Shown here piece by piece: positions 39,635 to 48,136 of a stretch of 48,293 nucleotides of DNA. The number at the start of each line of letters is the position of its first letter. Position 1 is the first letter of the stretch. The stretch comes from Sulfuriferula multivorans. Lineage in GTDB: Bacteria > Pseudomonadota > Gammaproteobacteria > Burkholderiales > Sulfuriferulaceae. Both the position numbers and the translations under genes were made by a program. Location of the stretch: positions 1 to 48,293 of the forward strand of contig NZ_BGOW01000029.1 of assembly GCF_003851125.1 (NCBI RefSeq), given 5' to 3'. Under the pieces are notes generated by a model that saw nothing but the letters and a program-made list of their open reading frames with translations, made no database searches and was not told the origin of the DNA.

Positions 39635-40828
39635 TTGGAACTCTCGAAGCGCGTACAGGCCATCAAGCCCTCCCCCACCCTTGCCGTCACCGCGCGTGCA
39701 GCCAGATTAAAAGCAGAAGGCAAGGACATCATCGGCCTCGGCGCAGGCGAACCGGATTTCGATACCCCGCAACACATCAAGGATGCGGCAGTAGACGCCA
39801 TTGCCCGTGGCTTCACCAAATACACCGCAGTGGGCGGCACCCCGTCCCTGAAGCAGGCGGTCATCAACAAGTTCAAGCGCGACAACGGGCTGGACTACAC
39901 CGCCAAACAAATCCTGGTGTCATGTGGTGGCAAACAGAGTTTTTTCAACCTAGTGCAGGCGCTGATCAACCCCGGCGATGAAGTCATCATTCCCGCGCCG
40001 TACTGGGTTTCCTACCCGGACATCGTGATTCTGGCCGGCGGCAAACCGGTCATCGTCGAAGCCGGCATTGACCAGGGCTTCAAGATTACGCCGCAGCAAC
40101 TGCAAGCGGCGCTCAACGCCAATACCCGACTGGTGGTACTCAACAGCCCCAGCAACCCGAGCGGTGCGGTGTACAACCTGGCCGAATTGACCGCACTGGG
40201 TGAAGTATTACGGCGCCACCCGCAGGTCATCATCGCCACCGACGACATGTATGAACACATCCTGTTGCAGGATGCGCCGTTCGTGAACATCCTCAACGCC
40301 TGCCCGGATCTCTATCCGCGCACCATGGTGCTCAACGGCGTATCCAAGGCCTATGCCATGACCGGCTGGCGCATCGGTTATTGTGCCGGACCGGAAATGC
40401 TGATTACGGCGATGGAAAACGTGCAGTCGCAGTCCACTTCCAATCCCACCTCGATCTCGCAAGTGGCGGCCGAGGCCGCGCTGAACGGTGACCAGAGCTG
40501 CATCCAGCCGATGCTGACGGCCTTCCGCGAGCGCCATGAATACGTGGTGGCCGCGCTCAACGCGATACCCGGCGTGAATTGCCTGCATGGCGGCGGCGCG
40601 TTTTACGCCTTTCCCGATACGCGTTCTGCCATCGCGCGGCTGCATCGTGAAGGCAAACTCGCCAGCGCCACCGACGTGGCGTTCAGCGAATACCTGCTGG
40701 AACAAGGCGGTGTGGCAGTGGTGCCAGGCTCCGCCTTCGGCGCGGAAGGTTATATTCGCCTGTCTTTTGCCACGTCCATGGACAATCTCAAAGCTGCGCT
40801 GGAGCGCATTCACAAGCTCCTCGCCTGA
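39635..40828 (+). CDS. Pyridoxal-phosphate aminotransferase, aspartate aminotransferase type
   Basis: A 397-aa class I aminotransferase that transfers the amino group of aspartate (probably) to 2-oxoglutarate. The PLP lysine is Lys238 in NGVSKAYAMTGWRIGY. Other family marks are GAGEPDFDTP, NSPSNPSG and a C-terminal Arg in YIRLSFATS. It starts at TTG, chosen because AAGGA sits seven bases upstream and the next residues fit the family N-terminus. It is divergent from uvrB and followed by a strong terminator. Confidence 0.93.
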   Translation: MELSKRVQAIKPSPTLAVTARAARLKAEGKDIIGLGAGEPDFDTPQHIKDAAVDAIARGFTKYTAVGGTPSLKQAVINKFKRDNGLDYTAKQILVSCGGKQSFFNLVQALINPGDEVIIPAPYWVSYPDIVILAGGKPVIVEAGIDQGFKITPQQLQAALNANTRLVVLNSPSNPSGAVYNLAELTALGEVLRRHPQVIIATDDMYEHILLQDAPFVNILNACPDLYPRTMVLNGVSKAYAMTGWRIGYCAGPEMLITAMENVQSQSTSNPTSISQVAAEAALNGDQSCIQPMLTAFRERHEYVVAALNAIPGVNCLHGGGAFYAFPDTRSAIARLHREGKLASATDVAFSEYLLEQGGVAVVPGSAFGAEGYIRLSFATSMDNLKAALERIHKLLA

Positions 40829-40848
40829 AACCGTATCCGCACCGCAGC

Positions 40849-40882
40849 ATGAAAAAAGGCCGGTCACCCGGCCTTTTTTCAT
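40849..40882. terminator. Bidirectional terminator between the aminotransferase and fadL-type gene
   Basis: A perfect 15-bp stem (40849-40863 with 40868-40882) and a 4-nt loop. The A-rich left and T-rich right flanks allow it to end transcription from both convergent genes. Confidence 0.93.
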
Positions 40883-40898
40883 TTCCATCGCCCCTGTT

Positions 40899-42140
40899 TT
40901 AAAAACGATGGTTATATTGCACGCTGAGGATATCGACACTGTTGTCGTACGTGCCCACTAGTTTTCCGGTACTCGCACTGCCCATATTGATAGAGGAACT
41001 ATTGATAAAGATGTGGGTGTAACCGGCATCCACCGAGGCAGCGCTGGAAAGCTTGTAGCTTGCCCCAACCGACAGCCAGGTACGATTGGCATCCGGAATG
41101 CGTGCGGTACGGTATGGGTCCGATACCGGCGACTGGTCATAGGCAATTCCGCTGCGCAGCTTGAGTTTGTCGGTGGCCTGGTAGTTGGCGCCCACCGAAT
41201 AACGCAGCGTGTCATCCCAGTTTTCCGTAGTGAGCGCGACCAGTGCACCCGAGTCGCGCACGATACGCAACTCCTTGAAGCGGCTCCAGCGCGTCCAGGT
41301 CACGTCTCCCATTACCGCCCATTGCGGGTTGATCTGGTGGAAACCGCTCAATGAAACCGTTTCAGGCAAGGTCATTTCCGCACTGATCGGACCATTCAGC
41401 GCAGGCACGCCACCGCTGAATGTCACATCCCCCTCCAGCTTGTGGCGCACATCCGAGCGGTACGCCAGACCAAAGCGCGTTGCCGGATCCAGTTCGTACA
41501 ACACGCCCAGATTGTAGCCCACACTCCAGTCATCACCCTTCACTTGCGCCAAGCCCTCGGCCACGCCCAGGTTGACTGCATTGGTGAGTTCCGCCTTGAT
41601 GTATTGCGCATCCAGCCCTGCACCCACGGACAACTTGTCATTGATCTTATAGGCGAGCGAAGGATTGATATTGACGGTTTGCAACTCCGACTTGATCGCT
41701 TGAAAACGCCCCATCCAGCCCGGGTCATACTCGGTCTTGAGGCCGAACGGCGAGGAAATGCCGATACCCGCACGCAACTGCGGGCTCAATTCCGCCACGT
41801 AATAAAAATTGGGCACTGCAGCCCAGTACCCTGCGTCGCCACCACTATTACCCAGCGAACGCCCAGTCGCCGCTGTACTGGCCGTATTGGAAAACTCTAT
41901 CGTCGGTTTGATGGCATGCAGTACCAGCGACATCTGCTGACCCGACAAGCGCGTCATCCCGGCCGGGTTAAAAAACAAAGTGCTGGCATCCTCTGCACTG
42001 GCTGCACCGCCCGCAAATGCATTGCCCAAGCCACTGGCGCTCTCCTCAATCAACGCAAATCCGGATGCTGCTGCAAGATTGGCCGTGGTTAGTCCGAACC
42101 CACTTATTAATGCTGCTATTACAGTTTTTTTAATAGTCAT
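40899..42140 (-). CDS. FadL/OmpP1/TodX-family outer membrane transporter
   Basis: A 413-aa outer-membrane beta-barrel for hydrophobic substrates. The signal peptide (MTIKKTVIAALISGFGLTTA...) is likely cleaved after NLAAA. The mature N-terminus SGFALIEESASGLGNAFAGGAA is the FadL hatch signature, followed by FFNPAGMTRLSG. The C-terminus ends in Phe, as for barrel insertion (SVQYNHRF). The substrate could be long-chain fatty acids or aromatic hydrocarbons. GGGGTGA lies just upstream of the ATG. Confidence 0.93.
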   Translation of the reverse strand: MTIKKTVIAALISGFGLTTANLAAASGFALIEESASGLGNAFAGGAASAEDASTLFFNPAGMTRLSGQQMSLVLHAIKPTIEFSNTASTAATGRSLGNSGGDAGYWAAVPNFYYVAELSPQLRAGIGISSPFGLKTEYDPGWMGRFQAIKSELQTVNINPSLAYKINDKLSVGAGLDAQYIKAELTNAVNLGVAEGLAQVKGDDWSVGYNLGVLYELDPATRFGLAYRSDVRHKLEGDVTFSGGVPALNGPISAEMTLPETVSLSGFHQINPQWAVMGDVTWTRWSRFKELRIVRDSGALVALTTENWDDTLRYSVGANYQATDKLKLRSGIAYDQSPVSDPYRTARIPDANRTWLSVGASYKLSSAASVDAGYTHIFINSSSINMGSASTGKLVGTYDNSVDILSVQYNHRF

Positions 42141-42316
42141 CCTCTCACCCCGATCTTATAAATTTGATGCACAAGAAACGCAATGCGCCAAGTCTTGATC
42201 CACCATCGCAGAAGTATACCCTCGGCACTACCTGATTTTTACAATCAAATGAGGGCAGCAAGAAGTTTTTGAGACGAGCATATTAACAAAACAGCCATAG
42301 CAAACGCATAACACAG

Positions 42317-42345
42317 TTGACCAAATGCCCTGCTTACTTTAACAT
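42317..42345 (+). promoter_or_regulatory. Sigma70 promoter of tRNA-Asn
   Basis: TTGACC at 42317-42322, 17-bp spacer, TAACAT at 42340-42345, ending 14 bp before the tRNA. Close to consensus with ideal spacing. Confidence 0.72.
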
Positions 42346-42359
42346 TCGCGCTTCTCAAT

Positions 42360-42435
42360 TCCCTGATAGCTCAGTTGGTAGAGCGACGGACTGTTAATCC
42401 GCAGGTCCCTGGTTCGAGTCCAGGTCGGGGAGCCA
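42360..42435 (+). tRNA. tRNA-Asn (anticodon GTT)
   Basis: Cloverleaf of 76 nt including an encoded CCA. The acceptor stem TCCCTGA pairs with TCGGGGA with one G-T wobble. The D-arm is AGCTCAGTTGGTAGAGC, the anticodon loop CTGTTAA has GTT, and the T-arm is GGTTCGAGTCC. Own promoter in front and own terminator behind. Confidence 0.97.
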
Positions 42436-42449
42436 AAACACAAGCGCTT

Positions 42450-42476
42450 AGGCCATTCTTCGGATTGGCCTTTTTG
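42450..42476 (+). terminator. Terminator of the tRNA-Asn gene
   Basis: AGGCCA (42450-42455) pairs with TGGCCT (42466-42471). One T-T mismatch follows, then TC/GA closing a TTCG tetraloop (42459-42462). A T run follows. The C(UUCG)G loop is unusually stable. Confidence 0.87.
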
Positions 42477-42551
42477 CTTTTCCGAGTGTTCTGTATTGAC
42501 TCGAGGCGCCACCTTGGGTCACACGCTCATCCACACGTCAAAGGAATCGAC

Positions 42552-42818
42552 ATGCAGGCAGACCAAGTTCTAAACCACTTGAAAAAACATGGGCAGCTTC
42601 TCGACTTGGAGATAGCTTCAGCAACCGGGATTGCACTGGCTCAAGTGCGCAAGACACTGGCTGACTTAACGACACGGGGAGAAATATCCCAGTGCAGCGT
42701 CACCCACTTCAATGGCAACAAGCGTATTGATGGTTTTCAGTGCAGGATTTCGGGCTATGTGCCGCCCGTCGCACCAGGTCGAAAGGCCGGGCCTACCAAA
42801 AGCGCCTCATCAGACTAG
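42552..42818 (+). CDS. Small winged-helix DNA-binding protein
   Basis: An 88-aa protein with a compact winged-helix pattern: a helix (ADQVLNHLKKHGQLLDLEIASATG), a recognition helix (LAQVRKTLADLTTRGEI) and a wing (SQCSVTHFNGNKRIDGFQCR). A disordered, Pro/Gly-rich tail follows. It resembles FaeA-like or MarR-like small regulators. AAGGA sits seven bases before the ATG. First gene after tRNA-Asn, in an area of small unconnected genes. The target is unknown. Confidence 0.7.
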   Translation: MQADQVLNHLKKHGQLLDLEIASATGIALAQVRKTLADLTTRGEISQCSVTHFNGNKRIDGFQCRISGYVPPVAPGRKAGPTKSASSD

Positions 42819-43018
42819 AAACGAGGAAACCATTGAAGATACGTCGGAGTGAAGCGGATCAAGGCCCCTGACCGCCAGCGACGATGGGTTCAAGAACGAA
42901 CTCGGGCACAAGACGTTTTCGCTTCGAAGCCGTCTTGGCAGTCCAGGAGTCCAGCGGGTGATCCCTTCAGCGAGGGGTGATCCCAGTGGGTTTCAACCGA
43001 TATTAAGGAGCAATACCA

Positions 43019-43543
43019 GTGACCAACGCACAACGCCGAGCAGCCGCTGCCCGCATGGCTGAAATAAATGGCAGCAAGCCTGAACCAACGCCCGGCAACG
43101 CGTTCTGCCCTCAAGAGGCAGGCGCGTATTACCTCACTGACGTGGGTACTGTGAGCAACACGATCAATCTGTTTTCCAAAGACCTCAAGCCGCCTGTTCA
43201 CACCTACGGCATCATCACCGTTGATTTTGATCTGGATCCTGAGACCGGCAAATGGATCTGGTTTGATGGCGAGAAAAATCAATCCCCGCGCAAGAACCAG
43301 GATGGCTGGCGTCTTGGCAGCAGGAAGTTATATGACACACGCGAAGGCGCAGAGGCCGAGCTTCAGCGCGAGATGGTCAAAAACGGTGACCGGGTGACCA
43401 AGGTGCATGACCTGCCCGACGATATGACTGCGCTGAAAAAGATGCGTAGCGCCCACCATCCAGACCGCAACTCCGATGCCGATCAGGATCTCTATCAGGC
43501 TGTGGTCGAGAAGCTGGACAGGATGCGCTCGTTGAGTCAGTGA
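43019..43543 (+). CDS. Hypothetical protein with C-terminal J-domain-like HPD motif
   Basis: A 174-aa protein. It starts with GTG, chosen because AAGGAG lies nine bases upstream. The first 140 residues are not recognised; they include a beta-rich part (VHTYGIITVDFDLDPETGKWIWFDG). The last 35 residues read ALKKMRSAHHPDRNSDAD, then a helix (DLYQAVVEKLDRMR). This matches helix II, the HPD loop and helix III of a J domain. It might recruit DnaK to a specific client. Only the HPD part is suggestive, so confidence in function is low. Confidence 0.65.
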   Translation: MTNAQRRAAAARMAEINGSKPEPTPGNAFCPQEAGAYYLTDVGTVSNTINLFSKDLKPPVHTYGIITVDFDLDPETGKWIWFDGEKNQSPRKNQDGWRLGSRKLYDTREGAEAELQREMVKNGDRVTKVHDLPDDMTALKKMRSAHHPDRNSDADQDLYQAVVEKLDRMRSLSQ

Positions 43544-43606
43544 ACCGTACCGAAGCCTGACCGATTCAGTACATAGTGGTGTCACCTGCCTATAGAGGAG
43601 AGCGGC

Positions 43607-43975
43607 ATGTTAGTAGTAGAAGCAGTGAGCCCAAATGAATCAGCGCACTCAATGCGCAAACTATTCAAAACTTTAGAGTATCTTCGGGACAAAACGGGAA
43701 ACCCCGACTTGTTAGTATTAGCGGTGCAGATACTTCTGGAGGTCTCCATGAGGGCGGAGACGCCGATGCCCGAGCTGGAGTCAGCCGTTGGGGTTAGCCA
43801 AGCTACCATCTCCCGCAACGTGGCAAAACTGGGGGACGGGGTGACCTTCAAGGAAAAGGGAGCGGGACTTGTGGAAGCCTATGAGGACCCCAAATACCGC
43901 AGAAGGAAGTTGGTCAAACTCACGCCCAAAGGCAGGCGTGTGGTGGACGAGCTGTACATCCTGCTCAACAGCTAA
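43607..43975 (+). CDS. MarR-like winged-helix protein
   Basis: A 122-aa protein. A helical N-terminus (SAHSMRKLFKTLEYLRDKTG) leads into a helix-turn-helix (ETPMPELESAVGVSQATISRNVAKL), a wing (EDPKYRRRKLVKLTPKGRRV) and a final helix. The TPKGRRVVDEL ending is characteristic of MarR-type and phage or plasmid regulators. GAGGAG precedes the ATG. The first 100 bases are more AT-rich than surrounding genes, which hints at transfer. Confidence 0.75.
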   Translation: MLVVEAVSPNESAHSMRKLFKTLEYLRDKTGNPDLLVLAVQILLEVSMRAETPMPELESAVGVSQATISRNVAKLGDGVTFKEKGAGLVEAYEDPKYRRRKLVKLTPKGRRVVDELYILLNS

Positions 43976-44115
43976 GAGGTTCCGCATGATTAAGAAAAGA
44001 GCAATGGTGTACTGCGGCTGACGGTTCTTAGACATGCTTGAATCAATCCAAGCGTGCCCACGATCCAGATCAACCGTGACGATTCACCCTGCAATCAATT
44101 TTTAATGGGACGTGC

Positions 44116-44418
44116 ATGTCTGGTTTGGTCCAACTTCGCAATACAACCAACACAGAGCATCCCACGCCTATCATGGCCGAGTGGTACGTCTATATCCTCC
44201 AGTGCGCAGATCGCACCCTCTACACCGGTGTAACTACCGATATCACCGCACGCGTCGTCACCCACAACGCTGGCAAGGGTGCCAAATACACGCGTGGCAG
44301 GTTACCGGCAGTGCTGGTGTATCAAGAGAAAGCCAGTGATCGCGGAGCTGCGCTCAGACGCGAACATGCCATTAAGCAAATGCGTGCGGAGAAAAAGCGG
44401 CAATTATTTCGAGTGTAG
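44116..44418 (+). CDS. GIY-YIG nuclease-superfamily protein (YhbQ/UPF0213)
   Basis: A 100-aa protein whose core spans about 80 residues: [42 protein letters not shown], then [10 protein letters not shown]. The YV-Y and YTG parts are the GIY-YIG elements, and the Arg and Glu expected for catalysis are present. The ATG at 44116 has GGGA five bases upstream. The internal ATG at 44173 fits the family N-terminus better but lacks a site. Confidence 0.88.
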   Translation: MSGLVQLRNTTNTEHPTPIMAEWYVYILQCADRTLYTGVTTDITARVVTHNAGKGAKYTRGRLPAVLVYQEKASDRGAALRREHAIKQMRAEKKRQLFRV

Positions 44419-44598
44419 GGTTGGCACGATGGCAACCATGCTTGAGCGAACGGGCTTCTCGTGATCCCCTTGAGGGTGGTACCAGCGTTCTGGGCATGAG
44501 TACGCCTGATCAATTTTCGATGCACGCCTGGATTTCTGGCTGTCTCCATTTGTCGGCCAGACGGGCTGTATAATCGCCACTTTTTTTGAGCATCCGCC

Positions 44599-45504
44599 AT
44601 GTGGTTTAAAAACATCTTCGTTTATCGCCTTGCCTCTGACTGGGCCATGAGCGCCACGACCCTGGAAGAGAAACTCTCCCTTCACCCGCTTCAGGCATGC
44701 GCTGGCCTGGACAAGCAAAGTCGGGGATGGGTTTCCTGTCATGGGGATGATCGCCTGGTCCACGCATCAAATCGGCAGATGTTGATTACGCTTGGTGTAG
44801 AGCAGAAATTGCTGCCTGCATCCATAGTCAACCAGTTTGCCAAGGATCGCGTAGCTGATCTGGAAGCGCAGCAGGGCTACCGCGTTGGACGCAAGGAGAA
44901 GAAGGAGATCAAGGAACGAGTCACCGAAGAACTTCTCCCGCGCGCGTTTGCGCATCGGCGCATGACCTATGTGTGGATCGATCCGGTCAATGGTTGGCTG
45001 GTTGTGGATGCCGCCTCCCCGGCCAAGGCGGATGAAGCGCTGGAATTGCTGGGAAAGACGCTGGACGATCTACCGCTCAAACTGTTGCACACCCAGCGCT
45101 CTCCTGTTGCGGCAATGACGGACTGGCTCGCTGGGGGCGAATCGCCCGCTGGTTTCACCATCGACCGTGAACTGGAGCTCCGCTCCAGCGATGCAGGCAA
45201 GGCCACGGTGCGCTATGTCCGGCATGATCTGGAGGGCGATGAAATCCGTGCGCACATTGCCGCCGGCAAGACTGCCACCCGGCTGGGAATGACCTGGAAT
45301 GACCGGATTTCTTTCGTGCTGACCGAACAACTCCAGATCAAACGGCTCGACTTTCTGGACATCATCAAGGAACAGGCCGAGACCCAGGCAGAGTCAGCAG
45401 ACGAGATGTTCGATCTCGATTTTGCCCTGATGACTGGGGAACTGGCGAAGATGCTGGCTGATCTGGTCAACGCGCTCGGCGGCGAAAACCTGCAGCCGGC
45501 ATGA
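44599..45504 (+). CDS. rdgC: Recombination-associated protein RdgC
   Basis: A 301-aa nucleoid-associated, ring-forming DNA-binding protein that modulates RecA. It opens MWFKNIFVYRLASDW, then QSRGWVSC and LPASIVNQFAKDRV. It continues with KEIKERVTEELLPRAFAHRRMTYVWIDP, all RdgC hallmarks, and is of normal length. TATAAT at 44569-44574 is a candidate -10 close in front. No good ribosome binding site is seen. Confidence 0.95.
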   Translation: MWFKNIFVYRLASDWAMSATTLEEKLSLHPLQACAGLDKQSRGWVSCHGDDRLVHASNRQMLITLGVEQKLLPASIVNQFAKDRVADLEAQQGYRVGRKEKKEIKERVTEELLPRAFAHRRMTYVWIDPVNGWLVVDAASPAKADEALELLGKTLDDLPLKLLHTQRSPVAAMTDWLAGGESPAGFTIDRELELRSSDAGKATVRYVRHDLEGDEIRAHIAAGKTATRLGMTWNDRISFVLTEQLQIKRLDFLDIIKEQAETQAESADEMFDLDFALMTGELAKMLADLVNALGGENLQPA

Positions 45505-45610
45505 CTTGATTTACAAGTGAAATCAGCCAACCTCTCTATTCCCTCCTCTTAACCTATAGAATTGTGCTGGTCAGCACTTCATTACAATTCGTCAGAAAAG
45601 CCTCCTCGCC

Positions 45611-46309
45611 ATGCAACCATCCGCCCCAATGACCCACCAGGAAATTCAGCAGCTGGAAAACTGGCTTGCATCACCCATGTTCAGTGGCAAGGCCATGCCG
45701 CTGGACCGTCTACAAGGCTTTCTGGCTGCCGTGGTGAGCTCACCTGACATCATCCTGCCAAGTGTCTGGATGCCGGAAGTGCTGGGTTGCGCGCCAACGT
45801 ATGATTCGATGGAGCAGGCGCAGGCGTTCATGGATCTGCTGATGCGGTTTTACAATGAAGTAGCCAGTACACTCCCGGATAAGAAACCGCTCAAGCTGAT
45901 CCTGAAGCCGAAGGTATCCGGGGAACCGGATATGGACTATCAATCCTGGTGCGAGGGCTATATTTCCGGGTGGTCGCTGTCGAAAGAAGAATGGCTGCGC
46001 CCTGGCAACGAACCGCTCAAAAAGCTGACCTTCCCCATTCTGTTTCTGTCCGGAGCATTCCGCGAAGCCGCAGAATTCAGCGGGCAGAAATATATCCCTG
46101 ACGCTGACGACCTAAAAGTACAACAGGATTGTGTCGCGATGCTGCCGCAAGCCGTGACTGGCATATACAATTTCTGGCTGACGAAGCGCCGTCTGGCCCC
46201 CTCCCCCGCCCGACGGGAAACACCCAAGGTGGGGCGCAATGAATTATGCCCATGCGGCAGCGGTAAGAAATTCAAGCAGTGCTGCGGCGCCAACCGGATC
46301 GTTCACTGA
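45611..46309 (+). CDS. YecA/UPF0149 family protein with SEC-C zinc motif
   Basis: A 232-aa protein. The UPF0149 domain (about residues 10-190) includes [29 protein letters not shown] and [14 protein letters not shown]. The last 20 residues form a SEC-C metal-binding tail, [16 protein letters not shown], as in the SecA C-terminus, and may bind zinc and ribosomes or SecB-like partners. The exact role is not known. It overlaps or abuts the DUF455 gene, so they are probably cotranscribed. Confidence 0.92.
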   Translation: MQPSAPMTHQEIQQLENWLASPMFSGKAMPLDRLQGFLAAVVSSPDIILPSVWMPEVLGCAPTYDSMEQAQAFMDLLMRFYNEVASTLPDKKPLKLILKPKVSGEPDMDYQSWCEGYISGWSLSKEEWLRPGNEPLKKLTFPILFLSGAFREAAEFSGQKYIPDADDLKVQQDCVAMLPQAVTGIYNFWLTKRRLAPSPARRETPKVGRNELCPCGSGKKFKQCCGANRIVH

Positions 46310-46319
46310 CAACTTTCGC

Positions 46320-47153
46320 GTGAATACCCCTTGCACACATGAGCTCGGCCCTCAGCCGGAAGAATTGCGTCAGACGGCGCTGTTCTGGTTGGCTGAGCCG
46401 GATGTCGCCCGCAAAGTCGAGGGGGTGGCGCTTCTGGCGCAAGCATGGATTGCCGGCAACGTCGTGCTGGATGCGCATGCCGCGTTGTCGCCACGATCCC
46501 CGTTACCCGGCCAACCGGATAAACCGGAACAGGTGGCACCGCGCCTGGTTAAACACCGCTCAATGAATACGCCGGAGGGGCGCGCTGTATTGATCCATGC
46601 GTTGGCGCATATCGAGTTCAATGCCATCAACCTGGCACTGGATGCCATTTGGCGATTCGCCGATATGCCGCTTGCGTATTACGCTGACTGGCTGCAGGTG
46701 GCGAAGGAGGAAGCGCTGCATTTCACACTGCTGAGCAAGCACTTGCAAAGCCAAGGGCATGTTTACGGTGATTTCCCGGCGCATAACAGCTTATGGGAGA
46801 TGGCCGCCAAAACCCAGGGCGATATTCTGGCCCGCATCGCGCTGGTGCCCCGCACCATGGAGGCGCGCGGGCTGGATGCTTCACCACCCGTACGTGCCAA
46901 ACTCGCGCAGGCGGGTGATATGGCCGCCGCAGCTATCCTCGATATCATCCTGCATGATGAAATTGGTCATGTCGGTATCGGCAACCGCTGGTATGGCTGG
47001 CTGTGCGAACAGCGCGGCCTGGATCCGGTCACCACCTACGCCCGCCTGGCCGCTGAGTACCGGGCACCGGTCATGCGCGGCCCATTCAATCTCGAAGCAC
47101 GACGAGCAGCAGGTTTCAGTGAGATTGAATTGGCGGCGTTGGGACGGTCATGA
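46320..47153 (+). CDS. DUF455 ferritin-like protein
   Basis: A protein of about 277 aa in the DUF455 family with a ferritin-like four-helix bundle. Candidate di-metal ligands are in LIHALAHIEFNAINLALD, VAKEEALHFTLLSKHL and DIILHDEIGHVGIGNRWY (Glu and His spaced as ExxH). Members include MiaE-like oxygenases, but the substrate here is unknown. I suggest the GTG at 46320, 11 bp after the YecA stop. The frame is open from an ATG at 46239 inside the upstream gene, and neither start has a good site. Confidence 0.88.
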   Translation: MNTPCTHELGPQPEELRQTALFWLAEPDVARKVEGVALLAQAWIAGNVVLDAHAALSPRSPLPGQPDKPEQVAPRLVKHRSMNTPEGRAVLIHALAHIEFNAINLALDAIWRFADMPLAYYADWLQVAKEEALHFTLLSKHLQSQGHVYGDFPAHNSLWEMAAKTQGDILARIALVPRTMEARGLDASPPVRAKLAQAGDMAAAAILDIILHDEIGHVGIGNRWYGWLCEQRGLDPVTTYARLAAEYRAPVMRGPFNLEARRAAGFSEIELAALGRS

Positions 47154-47264
47154 ACAAATTGAGCTGATGCCTTCGGGGTAGTATGGGGCTGAACAAAATC
47201 CTGTTGCAGTGAACCGGCAAGCTCATTTTGTCCAGATCGTGCCAAGCCGCTTTTCATCGAGCGC

Positions 47265-47621
47265 TTGCATCGCTCCCACCCGATGGGTGGTCATGCAATC
47301 GACACCTTCGCCAACCCGGATTTCAATATTTTCCATGACGCGGGCACACTCATCGTCATCTGTGCCAAACCATCCAGCCCGTTTGTGGAAGCCGACTGCT
47401 GGCTGGCGGCGGAAAACCTGATGCTGGCGGCCTGCGCCATCGGGCTGGGCAGTTGCGTCATCGGTTCTTCTGTTGCAGCACTGAACCTTCCGGAAGTGAA
47501 AGCGGAACTCGGCATCCCGGCAGAATTCAACGCCGTGGCGCCGCTCATTGTGGGCGTGCTGAGTGGAGAAACCGCTGCCACTTCAAGGAAGGAACCCTTG
47601 ATTCTTTCCTGGAAAAAATGA
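47265..47621 (+). pseudogene. Nitroreductase remnant lacking the N-terminal half
   Basis: The 118 codons match the C-terminal part of nitroreductases: PDFNIFHDAGTLIVICAKPSSPFVEADCWLAAENLMLAACAIGLGSC, then a last segment ending KEPLILSWKK. The N-terminal segment with the FMN-contacting RxSxRxF motif is missing, and none of the frames upstream restores it. A very short dimer-like protein could still be made, but flavin binding is unlikely. Confidence 0.75.
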
Positions 47622-47767
47622 GCTGAACCATTCGGATATGCGGCCTACTGCTCTGCGCAGACAACCGCCAGTCTCAGCCGACTATGTCGCCAGCCACAAG
47701 ACTGGAGCCGGTTGTCGTGAAATTTGTACGCGCGGCCTTTCACAATGGCACTCCCACCCACACCGCG

Positions 47768-48136
47768 TTATTCCTTTAGCGGGGCTTCCTGGGGCTCTAT
47801 ACCCTCAATCTGGGGGATGCCTTTTCGCGGATGCTGCTTGATGGTCCGTTTCAATGCATCATCTCTCCAGGCGCTGTGGGCGCCGCTCTCCTGCGCCTCC
47901 AGTTCCTCCGTCAGGTTCTGCCCGGGCGGTTGCTGCTCGGCCTCCCCCCTGAAAATCGCATCTTCTGCCGTCAGCCAATCGTCGAGATCATGGCCAAGGA
48001 CAGCGCCACGCTGCAGGTAGCGAAAATAGGCAGCTTCCCGAATCATGCGCTCGAGTTGCTCGAGGCTGATTTCTCTATCCGAAGGAACGTTGGAGCGACT
48101 TTCTGGAGTAATCGACGCACTTGTCTTATTAGCCAT
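47768..48136 (-). CDS. DUF2934 domain protein
   Basis: A 122-aa, highly charged, presumably cytosolic protein. The DUF2934 core is MIREAAYFRYLQRGAVLGHDLDDWLTAEDAI. A Gln- and Pro-rich linker follows, and then a polar tail. Function unknown. Such proteins are frequent as short accessory genes. Confidence 0.78.
   Translation of the reverse strand: MANKTSASITPESRSNVPSDREISLEQLERMIREAAYFRYLQRGAVLGHDLDDWLTAEDAIFRGEAEQQPPGQNLTEELEAQESGAHSAWRDDALKRTIKQHPRKGIPQIEGIEPQEAPLKE

Noticed and set aside
42410-42435. tRNA-Asn 3' end as an attachment site
   Set aside because: No second copy of the tRNA end and no integrase gene is visible in the window, so I report only a suspicion of an island.
47154-47264. 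N-terminal half of the nitroreductase in a shifted frame
   Set aside because: None of the forward frames shows the expected flavin-binding residues, so the part is deleted rather than frameshifted.
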